Shown here: piece after piece, positions 6,193-10,910 of the stretch | Numbering within the stretch: position 1 is the stretch's first letter | Layout of the letters: every line of letters starts with the position of its first letter | DNA from: Thermoproteota archaeon | GTDB lineage: Archaea > Thermoproteota > Thermoprotei_A > Sulfolobales > Pyrodictiaceae | Length of the DNA: 10,910 nucleotides | Direction: 5' to 3' | NCBI GenBank assembly: GCA_013153105.1 | Contig: JAADFC010000134.1 | Coordinates: forward strand, 1-10,910 | The notes under the pieces: model-generated | Seen by the model: only the letters and a program-made list of their open reading frames with translations | Database searches by the model: none | Told to the model about the DNA's origin: nothing | Position numbers and translations under genes: made by a program

Positions 6193-7595
6193 GCAGCCCC
6201 GAGCGCATCTGCTATCGCGTCTACGAGCCTGTCTATATCGCGCCTGGAGTGTAGCTCGGTGGCGCAGAAGAGGGCCCTCCTCTCCCCCATGCCGAAGCGT
6301 TCGAGGGGCAGCCCGCCAAGCAGTCCTCTTCGTTTAAGCTCGCTATGAACTTTTAGATAGTCTGTGGGGAACTCCACGGTGAACTCCTTGAAGAACTCCG
6401 CGTTGAAGACTGGGGCTGACACGCCATCCAAGCCTGCCAGCCTCTTGGCGAGGTAGTGGCTGCGGAGCCAGATGCTGCGCGCAAGCTCCCTGAGGCCGGC
6501 CCCGCCGAGCAGTGAGAGGTACACGGCAGCCGCTATAGCCATCAACGCCTCGTTAGTCGTTATGTTAGACGTGGCCTTCTCTCGGCGTATATGCTGCTCC
6601 CTCGTCTGGAGTATCATCGTGAAGGCCCTCCGGCCCTCGGCGTCGCGTGTAAGGCCTATCAGCCGCCCCGGCATCTGCCTCACAAGCCTCCTATCCCACC
6701 TTACAGCAAACACCCCCAGCCCCGGGCCCCCGTAGTTCATTCCCAGCCCCAGGGGCTGCCCTTCGGCTACCGCTATGTCAGCCCCATACCTGCCGGGCGG
6801 CTTCACAATTCCAAGGCTGAGGGGCTCGAAGCGAACCACAAACAGCGCTCCACGCCGGTGGGCTACCTCAGCTAGGGTCTCCGGTTCAGGATCGAGCGCG
6901 CCGTTGAAGCCAGGGTTCTCCATGTAGACGGCAGCGGTCTCACCGTCCACAGTCTTCTCAGCCTGCTCCACGTCGGCGAGCCCGGTATCACCCCTGGGAG
7001 GCACCTCTACTATCCGCGCGCCCCGACCCGAGAGCCAGGTCCGGATAACCTCCATGTACTCCGGGTGGACGCTCCCAACAACAACTATCTTCCTCCTCCT
7101 CGTAACCCTCATAGCCATCATAAGCGCCTCGGCTGCCGCTGTACTGCCATCATACATGGAAGCGTTTACAACATCAAGCTCCACAAGGTCGGCAATGAGG
7201 CTCTGATACTCGAAGAGGGCCTGCAGCAGCCCCTGGTTAATCTCAGGCTGATAGGGGGTATAAGCTGAGTAGAACTCCGAGCGCCCAATTACAGCCCAGA
7301 CAAGGGCGGGGACGAAATGTGGGCACCAGCCGCCCCCCATGAAGGGTGGCGGGTCAATGTACATCCTAACCCTGCCCATTAGATCCTCCCAGAGCCTGCG
7401 TAGCTCCCACTCCGAGAGCGGCGACCCGAAGCCGATCCGGGGAGCTTCGCTGAGAAGGAGGTTTCGTGGCACATCGCGGTAAAGCTCCATCGCGTCGCTG
7501 ACGCCGATAGCCCTCAGCATCCGCTCGCGCTCGCGCACACCAGGCGCCCACCGTTCTATAGCTCTCTTACCTACGCCGCCCACGGCACCATGCAC
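6186..7595 (-). CDS. gcvPA: Glycine decarboxylase (P-protein) subunit 1
   Basis: This is the N-terminal half of the split glycine decarboxylase and forms the functional heterodimer with GcvPB. It lacks the cofactor lysine, as expected for this half. The 469 residues include ERMLRAIGVS (25-33), the family block GGGWCPHFVPA (87-97), AYTPYQPEINQG (111-122) and ASMYDGSTAAAEA (145-157). Start GTG 7595 is chosen because GGAGG lies four bases upstream; GTG 7583 (codon 5) is a close alternative and the first dozen residues are not conserved in the family as I remember it. The gene leads the gcvPA-gcvPB operon. The leader to the nearest AT-rich promoter-like site (around 7797) would be about 175 bases, so any regulation could lie there, though I see no known riboswitch in it. 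Confidence 0.96.
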   Translation of the reverse strand: MHGAVGGVGKRAIERWAPGVRERERMLRAIGVSDAMELYRDVPRNLLLSEAPRIGFGSPLSEWELRRLWEDLMGRVRMYIDPPPFMGGGWCPHFVPALVWAVIGRSEFYSAYTPYQPEINQGLLQALFEYQSLIADLVELDVVNASMYDGSTAAAEALMMAMRVTRRRKIVVVGSVHPEYMEVIRTWLSGRGARIVEVPPRGDTGLADVEQAEKTVDGETAAVYMENPGFNGALDPEPETLAEVAHRRGALFVVRFEPLSLGIVKPPGRYGADIAVAEGQPLGLGMNYGGPGLGVFAVRWDRRLVRQMPGRLIGLTRDAEGRRAFTMILQTREQHIRREKATSNITTNEALMAIAAAVYLSLLGGAGLRELARSIWLRSHYLAKRLAGLDGVSAPVFNAEFFKEFTVEFPTDYLKVHSELKRRGLLGGLPLERFGMGERRALFCATELHSRRDIDRLVDAIADALGAAR

Positions 7596-7693
7596 CCCGC
7601 CTCCTGCAGCCCCCCGCGCCAGCCCCTCCGGAGGCTAAGGAGTATGCGCCACGAAGCACCTTGTAGGCGGGAGGCAGCCGCCGGGCAGAAGGG

Positions 7694-7751
7694 TCGGCTA
7701 CCCCAGGGAGACGCTTGCATCACCAGCGTCAGCAGGCATGACTATCCTCAC
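7694..7751 (-). ncRNA. Weak box C/D guide RNA candidate
   Basis: Read on the minus strand from 7751: GTGAGGA (7751-7745, box C with one mismatch to RTGATGA), a 12-base spacer, CTGA (7732-7729, box D'), five bases, GTGATGC (7723-7717, box C' with its last base off), then either CTGG (7706-7703) after 10 bases or CCGA (7697-7694) after 19 bases as a degenerate box D. Spacing of the first three elements is that of archaeal 2'-O-methylation guides. The poor box D and lack of a flanking stem keep this weak. An AT-rich promoter-like site lies about 45 bases upstream. The same stretch is also the presumed leader of gcvPA. I see no protein-coding gene between 7596 and 7857. Confidence 0.25.
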
Positions 7752-7793
7752 GGCAGCCCGGCGGCTGCCCCCGGAGGTGGCCGCTCCAGCCGG

Positions 7794-7801
7794 GATAATT
7801 G
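7794..7801 (-). promoter_or_regulatory. Possible TATA element upstream of gcvPA or a small RNA
   Basis: CAATTATC on the minus strand is the only AT-rich octamer between the tRNA and gcvPA. A transcript starting about 25 bases downstream would begin near 7772, giving either a leader of about 175 bases for gcvPA or the 5' end of the candidate C/D RNA. The preceding bases are not the purine-rich BRE expected of a strong archaeal promoter, so this is tentative. Confidence 0.25.
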
Positions 7802-7857
7802 AGCCTGGAGCCTGAGCCGCAGCAGCGACGCCAGGAGGGGTGGGAAGGCCCGCAGAG

Positions 7858-7969
7858 TGGAGCCGCCGCCGGGATTTGAACCCGGGACCCCCGGCTCCCT
7901 CGGAACCCGCGCGGACACCACGCGTCGGGGCTTACGAGGCCGGTGCTCTGCCCGCTGAGCTACGGCGGC
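7858..7969 (-). tRNA. tRNA-Thr(CGT) with a 36-base intron and encoded CCA
   Basis: Read from 7969, the acceptor arm GCCGCCG pairs with CGGCGGC (7868-7862), followed by discriminator T and genomic CCA (7860-7858). The D arm is GCTC/GAGC around AGCGGGCA. The anticodon stem is CCGGC/GCCGG, the loop C-T-CGT-A-A gives anticodon CGT (7936-7934), which reads the Thr codon ACG. The T arm is CCGGG, TTCAAAT, CCCGG with a five-base variable loop GGGTC. All stems pair perfectly, as expected in a hyperthermophile, and U73 fits archaeal threonine identity. Exon 1 is 7969-7933 and exon 2 is 7896-7858, giving a mature tRNA of 76 bases. The gene has its own TATA-like promoter at about 8003. It lies between the gcv operon and an apparently gene-free stretch. 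Confidence 0.96.
7897..7932 (-). other. tRNA intron at position 37/38 with bulge-helix-bulge splice site
   Basis: The 36-base intron follows A37 and precedes A38, the canonical archaeal site. The predicted splice motif is regular: outer helix CCGGC/GCCGG (anticodon stem), a four-pair central helix between CTCG of the anticodon loop (bases 32-35) and CGAG near the intron 3' end, and three-base bulges TA|A and GG|A with the cuts after the second base. The intron folds as CCCG-A-CGCG paired with CGCG-CGGG around the loop TGGTGTC. It would be excised by the splicing endonuclease and the exons joined by RtcB. It is too short to encode a homing endonuclease. Confidence 0.88.
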
Positions 7970-7998
7970 GTCTCCATGAACTTCGCTCCCAGGTACTG

Positions 7999-8007
7999 CT
8001 TATAGTG
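7999..8007 (-). promoter_or_regulatory. TATA-box promoter of tRNA-Thr
   Basis: CACTATAAG on the minus strand, preceded by the purine-rich GAAAA of a possible BRE, is centred about 34 bases from the tRNA 5' end, so transcription would start some 8 bases before the mature end. It is the best promoter match in the window. Read on the plus strand the same site is CTTATAGTG, so a second, rightward transcript starting near 8029 is conceivable but has no matching BRE. Confidence 0.6.
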
Positions 8008-8011
8008 TTTT

Positions 8012-8328
8012 CCCCCGGCCTCCCCGGGGGCGTGGGGCCGCTGAGGACTCCACGCAGGCCTAGTTGAGCCGCGCGAGCGGCGATGCTAGGGCCTGCCCAC
8101 GCCCGAGGCCCCGCGATGGACTCTGGTCGAGAAGCGGGGCGCATGCAAGCCTGCCTCTACGGGCGTCGGCGCTCAGCCATGCTCATCACCGGAGTGTATC
8201 CGCGTAGGACGCCCTCCTCACGAGCCCCTTCGAGGGGAGCCTCGGCCAACGGGGGTTCCTCTTCACTTGACCCGGCTCCCCGCTCCTGGAAAGCTTGAAG
8301 CCGAGGTGTAGGCCTCAGCACCGGCTTC
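8012..8328. other. Gene-free stretch rich in strong inverted repeats (possible structured RNA)
   Basis: I see no convincing coding frame between the tRNA and 8415; the open frames here are low-complexity Arg/Ser/Pro. The stretch holds a run of strong inverted repeats: CCCCCGG/CCGGGGG (8012-8030); GCGTGGGG/CTCCACGC (8030-8055); AGGCCTAG/CTAGGGCCT (8057-8094) enclosing GCCGC-GCGA-GCGGC, a stem with a GNRA tetraloop; GCCCCGC/GCGGGGC (8108-8140); ACGCCCG/CGGGCGT (8099-8166), which encloses the previous one; CCCC-TTCGA-GGGG near 8224-8236; and GAAGCCG/CGGCTTC (8297-8328). High GC makes some pairing likely by chance, but back-to-back hairpins plus a GNRA loop with flanking GA-rich internal loops suggest a structured RNA. 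I cannot match it to RNase P, SRP or rRNA. The strand is undecided. Confidence 0.35.
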
Positions 8329-8367
8329 CTCCTCACACGCCCACTCACGGAGCGGCCTGCTGCAACC

Positions 8368-8380
8368 GTTAATAGTTAAC
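8368..8380 (+). promoter_or_regulatory. AT-rich palindromic promoter element of the DUF2208-like gene
   Basis: GTTAATAGTTAAC is an inverted repeat (GTTAA/TTAAC around TAG) and the most AT-rich patch in the gap. Centred about 41 bases before ATG 8415, it is well placed as a TATA element, with transcription starting near 8400 and a short leader carrying GGGATGGGAG. Its symmetry would also allow binding by a dimeric regulator or leftward transcription into the hairpin-rich stretch. Position supports the promoter role; the operator role is speculation. Confidence 0.5.
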
Positions 8381-8414
8381 CATACGTGCTGCCGCGGGCT
8401 ACCGGGATGGGAGA

Positions 8415-9170
8415 ATGCAGGCCATGGACCAACGTACCATGCTCATAGTAGGCCAGGTCTTCATAGTGATTCTAGCGGTGATACTAGCCCTCGCCCCGAA
8501 CCTCTACAAGTTCGCGATACTACTATACTTCGTAGGCATAATAGCTATCAGCATGTACAAGGCGAGGAGCACAGGCTCATCCGGTGTCAGCCGCGAGGAG
8601 GTAGAGAAGGCACGAACACTGTTCAGGGAGGAGAAGGCTATGGAGCTAGCCGCCGAGGATGAAGAATACCTGCGCGAGGTATCCAAGCAGGTCCGCGCAA
8701 TGTTCATACCTCTCCTCCTCTTCCCGGTCTACATAGTGATATTCCAGGCAGTGCCAGCGCTGGAGCCCCGAGTAGCAGAAGCACTCCAGGGCCTCGGTAT
8801 CGCGGATGCGCGTGTTGCAAGGCTCCTCCTATGGCTAGCGGCTTTCGAGGGCATGTTCGCGCTAAACCAGGTGGTTCGAAAGCTGACCGGCGGAGCGTCC
8901 AAGCCTGCCCCAATGGTGCCTCCCGCGTACAGGGTGACGGAGAAGGGTATAGTGATCAAGGGGGGCCTCGGCCGCGTCATACCGTTCCCTCTGCCGTCAG
9001 GGGCTGAGGTCAGGCTTGACGAGAAGAGGAACTACGTTGAGATAGAGATGGGTAAGGGCGTGCGTATGCGGTTCTATACCCGGAAGGCGCGCCGCCTATA
9101 CGAGCTGCTCCTCCGGCATGGCGTTAAGGAGAGGGGGAGGGGAGGAACGCAGGAGAACGGGAGGGGCTAG
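8415..9170 (+). CDS. DUF2208-like crenarchaeal membrane protein
   Basis: This 251-residue protein has two membrane segments near its start (about 9-28 and 31-48), a charged helical stretch (58-92, EEVEKARTLFREEKAMELAAEDEE), two further membrane segments (about 96-113 and 134-152), and a soluble C-terminal domain (170-236) that reads as beta-strands followed by a basic helix. The layout and the motif YRVTEKGIVIKGG match what I recall of DUF2208, a crenarchaeal membrane family of unknown function. ATG 8415 has GGGATGG four bases upstream; ATG 8424 (M4) has GGGAG ten bases upstream and is equally possible. The promoter is probably the AT-rich element at 8374. The stop TAG shares CTAG with the taw1 stop on the other strand. 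The C-terminal tail after 237 is Arg/Gly-rich and probably disordered. Confidence 0.82.
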   Translation: MQAMDQRTMLIVGQVFIVILAVILALAPNLYKFAILLYFVGIIAISMYKARSTGSSGVSREEVEKARTLFREEKAMELAAEDEEYLREVSKQVRAMFIPLLLFPVYIVIFQAVPALEPRVAEALQGLGIADARVARLLLWLAAFEGMFALNQVVRKLTGGASKPAPMVPPAYRVTEKGIVIKGGLGRVIPFPLPSGAEVRLDEKRNYVEIEMGKGVRMRFYTRKARRLYELLLRHGVKERGRGGTQENGRG

Positions 9171-10309
9171 ATCTTCTGCTGCAGCACCATCCTGTACTCA
9201 GTCTCGTCGAGGCCTTCTCTGGCCCTCATGTTCTCAAGCATTTCCTCCATTATCTTCTTCTGCCGCAGCCACTCGCCCGGGCAGCCCCGCCCTATCATTA
9301 TAGGACGGCTTATCCTCGAGAGGAGGACAACCCTGCTCTCCACCTGCTGCGACAGCAGCTCGTAGCCAGTCATGTCTGCGAACTTCTTGGCGAACCTGAG
9401 TAGCTCCAGGTGTTTCACCATGTCGCTGCTCTTCAGCCTCTGCCTTGCAGCGCCGACATGCATGTAGGACTTGAACTCTATGTAGGTGGGCTGCGCTATT
9501 TCAACCATCTTAGCCCACGCCTTGAGCGCCTGTTCGTGCATATTGAAGCTTCTCACTATAGTGAACCTTATTACAGTGGGGCTGGAGAAGGATGGCAGCA
9601 TCTCAAGCGTCTTCATGGTAAGCTCCCATGCACGGGGGACCAGCGGCTTGTCGAAGTACTCGTAGCTCTTCTTGTCCCAAGCCTCTATGCTTATGTAGAG
9701 CTGGCTGGGCTCCTCCTCGAGGTTCGCGAGAACGTCAGGGCGGACACCGCGCGTCACTAGGAATGTTGTTATGCCCCTGCGGTGGTACTCCTCTATGAGC
9801 TCGCCCAGCCTCGGGTAGAGCGTAGGCTCGCCGGTTAGGCTTATCGCCGCATGCACCGGGTTCATTGCCTCCTCGAGCAGCTTCTTGTCGGCCCTCGGGT
9901 GGCCGCGGTAGCCCATTAGAGCCTCGCGGTGCGCCTCTATACTCCCCTCCACTATTAGGTCGGGGTCGTCCACCCACGGTATCTTAGTATCGTCCCACTT
10001 CATTGTGTCGGTCGGCCTTAGCCTCCAGCAGTGGAGGCAGGCGTTCCAGCACCATAGCGCGGATGGGCTCATCTGTATATCCCTGTGGCTCTCTATGCCG
10101 TAGAAGGTGCACTTGTAGCAGAACCTCCTCTCCACTATGGCGGCGTGTGTCCAGTGGCACTTCTTGTAGACGCTGTGCCTCCCTATGATAATGTAGCCCT
10201 GCCTCTCGAGTATCTTGTAGAGCGTGCGGTAGGGCTCCGGGAAGTCGTCTATACGTAGTTTCCACCGCTTGCCACGTACGGTGCGAGGTTTGAACTCAAG
10301 CGTCGCCAC
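9167..10309 (-). CDS. taw1: Radical SAM tRNA 4-demethylwyosine synthase (Taw1/TYW1)
   Basis: Taw1 converts m1G37 of tRNA-Phe to the tricyclic 4-demethylwyosine using SAM and pyruvate. The radical SAM motif is C87-x3-C91-x2-C94 in WCWNACLHCW. The N-terminal auxiliary-cluster region has C51 (CHWTHAA) and C64 (CYKCTFYGIESHRD), and K66 corresponds to the lysine (K41 of the Methanocaldococcus enzyme) proposed to bind pyruvate. SLTGEPTLYP (157-166) is the SAM-binding GEP motif. At 380 residues it is slightly longer than the approximately 310-residue methanogen enzyme and lacks the eukaryotic flavodoxin domain. Unusually, the third auxiliary-cluster cysteine expected in HRC is Asp77, while an extra cysteine, C67, lies three residues after C64. 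Start GTG 10309 has GGGGT about six bases upstream. It is divergent from ogt and convergent with the DUF2208-like gene. Confidence 0.95.
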   Translation of the reverse strand: MATLEFKPRTVRGKRWKLRIDDFPEPYRTLYKILERQGYIIIGRHSVYKKCHWTHAAIVERRFCYKCTFYGIESHRDIQMSPSALWCWNACLHCWRLRPTDTMKWDDTKIPWVDDPDLIVEGSIEAHREALMGYRGHPRADKKLLEEAMNPVHAAISLTGEPTLYPRLGELIEEYHRRGITTFLVTRGVRPDVLANLEEEPSQLYISIEAWDKKSYEYFDKPLVPRAWELTMKTLEMLPSFSSPTVIRFTIVRSFNMHEQALKAWAKMVEIAQPTYIEFKSYMHVGAARQRLKSSDMVKHLELLRFAKKFADMTGYELLSQQVESRVVLLSRISRPIMIGRGCPGEWLRQKKIMEEMLENMRAREGLDETEYRMVLQQKI

Positions 10310-10397
10310 GGGTTTACCCCGGGCTTGCAGCGTGTAAAGGGCGGGGTGCGGCTAATTATGCTAGCCCCCGTTAAAGCCGCAGTGACCTGGGTCCCCC
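10310..10397. promoter_or_regulatory. Divergent promoter region between taw1 and ogt
   Basis: This 88-base gap serves both genes. For ogt, GTTAAAG (10370-10376) is centred 25 bases before TTG 10398, which has no clear ribosome binding site, so the transcript may be leaderless. For taw1, CATAATTAG (minus strand, about 10352-10360) would give a leader of about 20 bases containing GGGGT. Two inverted repeats span the site: GCGGCT (10348-10353) with AGCCGC (10375-10380), and GGCTA/TAGCC around ATTATGC. They cover both TATA candidates, so a shared regulator is possible. No known operator is recognised. Confidence 0.45.
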
Positions 10398-10772
10398 TTG
10401 GCCGGCGGGGTCGAGGAGTGGCTCGGTGAAGCGGTGCGGGTGCTAGCCCAGCCGCGGTCTAGGAGGGATGCGGTCTACCTGCTACTCTCCATGTTGCCCC
10501 CGGGGTATGCAGTCACGTACTCCACGCTGGCCAGGCTTGTAGGTACTTCGCCCAGGGCTGTAGGGGCGTGGATGAGGGCTAACAAGTGGCTCATTGTAGT
10601 GCCCTGCCACAGGGTGGTTGCCTCCCGCGGGCTGGGCGGCTTCTCTAGAGGCGTAGAGTTCAAGAAGAGGCTGCTCGAACTCGAGGCGGGCAAGCGTGGT
10701 TTGAGGGTTATCCGGAGCGTGGAAGAGTTCTGGAAGGTGTTGGAGCTGGAGGGTCGAGCCGTGGAGGGCTAG
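10398..10772 (+). CDS. ogt: Methylated-DNA--protein-cysteine methyltransferase, short form
   Basis: This suicide repair protein removes O6-alkyl groups from guanine by transfer to its own cysteine. The active site is P69-C70-H-R-V in VVPCHRVV. VTYSTLARLVGTSPRAVG (39-56) is the helix-turn-helix region with the helix that flips the base; R53 corresponds to the arginine finger and N62 to the hinge asparagine, although the usual Asn-Pro is Asn-Lys here. GLGGFSRGVEFKKRLLELE (78-96) closes the domain. At 124 residues it is only the C-terminal catalytic domain; the N-terminal ribonuclease H-like domain found in Ogt/MGMT is absent, as in some archaeal and bacterial short forms. TTG 10398 is the only upstream start retaining VEEWL; GTG 10437 with GGTGA upstream is an alternative. 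The gene faces away from taw1 and may be leaderless. Confidence 0.93.
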   Translation: MAGGVEEWLGEAVRVLAQPRSRRDAVYLLLSMLPPGYAVTYSTLARLVGTSPRAVGAWMRANKWLIVVPCHRVVASRGLGGFSRGVEFKKRLLELEAGKRGLRVIRSVEEFWKVLELEGRAVEG

Positions 10773-10870
10773 GACGCACAGGTTTTAGGAGCGGAGGGTC
10801 GGCCAGCAGGGAATACGTCACCGCACCCGCCTGGATGCTCGGCTAGGTGTTGGCTCGTCATCCCCCCGCG

Positions 10871-10910
10871 GTGAGGAGGACCTTTGGGGCTGAGCTGTGA
10901 TGAGGTGAGC
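10871..10910 (+). ncRNA. Box C/D guide RNA candidate cut by the window edge
   Basis: GTGAGGA (10871-10877, box C with one mismatch), exactly 12 bases, CTGA (10890-10893, box D'), three bases, then a perfect GTGATGA (10897-10903, box C') and the start of a second guide. Element order and spacing are those of archaeal C/D guide RNAs. The first guide would pair with CCCCAAAGGTCC and direct methylation of the first A after the four Cs, counting five bases from box D'; I cannot name the target. A competing reading exists: GGAGGA (10875-10880) followed by TTG 10884 with nine open codons could be the start of a rightward gene. The stretch 10773-10870 before it holds nothing I recognise apart from a TTTT at 10783-10786. 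Confidence 0.35.

Noticed and set aside
8012..8030. GC hairpin next to TTTT, considered as a terminator
   Set aside because: The T-run precedes the hairpin on the plus strand and becomes an A-run on the minus strand, so it does not make an intrinsic terminator in either direction.
8170..8220. Minus-strand GTGATGA followed by CTGA, resembling a box C and box D
   Set aside because: Only six bases separate the two boxes, too few for a guide, and no box D' stands just before GTGATGA.
8157..8348. 63-residue open frame on the minus strand in the hairpin-rich stretch
   Set aside because: Composition is Arg/Glu/Pro-rich with no fold or motif, and its bases are covered by the strong inverted repeats. 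It reads as GC-rich noise.
7858..8414. tRNA gene as an integration site with an element remnant
   Set aside because: No repeat of the tRNA 3' end, integrase or element-like gene is found on either side within the window.

Overview
The window is a GC-rich stretch of a crenarchaeal chromosome, most likely from a hyperthermophile of the Desulfurococcales (Pyrodictium/Hyperthermus/Pyrolobus-like; the genus is inference). Supporting signs are an archaeal-type methionyl-tRNA synthetase, a wyosine-pathway Taw1 enzyme, a tRNA-Thr with a bulge-helix-bulge intron, a crenarchaeal DUF2208-like membrane protein, GGAGG-type ribosome binding sites, archaeal TATA-like promoters, tight gene packing and heavy use of GTG and TTG starts.

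Layout from left to right. (1) A leftward cluster, 3211 to 1, encodes methionyl-tRNA synthetase, a small unrecognised basic protein, a UPF0282 metallo-beta-lactamase-fold protein, and the first 20 codons of a gene resembling SFM1/DUF431 SPOUT methyltransferases, cut by the window edge. (2) A rightward pair, 3309 to 4632, encodes a PfkB-family sugar/nucleoside kinase and an overlapping YkgJ-type cysteine-cluster protein. (3) A leftward operon, 7595 to 4629, encodes the two halves of glycine decarboxylase (gcvPA then gcvPB). (4) A non-protein-coding stretch, about 7596 to 8414, carries an intron-containing tRNA-Thr(CGT) on the minus strand, its promoter, a possible box C/D RNA and several strong inverted repeats. 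(5) A DUF2208-like membrane protein (rightward) converges on taw1 (leftward). (6) A short O6-alkylguanine-DNA alkyltransferase is divergent from taw1. (7) The right edge holds a possible box C/D RNA or the start of another gene.

Functionally most of the window is housekeeping: translation and tRNA maturation (metG, tRNA-Thr, taw1, possible guide RNAs), one-carbon/glycine metabolism (gcvPA, gcvPB) and DNA repair (ogt). I do not see a defence island, transposon, CRISPR array or clear new multi-gene system. The points most worth a second look are a relocated cysteine in the auxiliary iron-sulfur site of Taw1, two convergent gene pairs that each share a CTAG as both stop codons, the hairpin-rich intergenic stretch beside the tRNA, and the two guide-RNA candidates.
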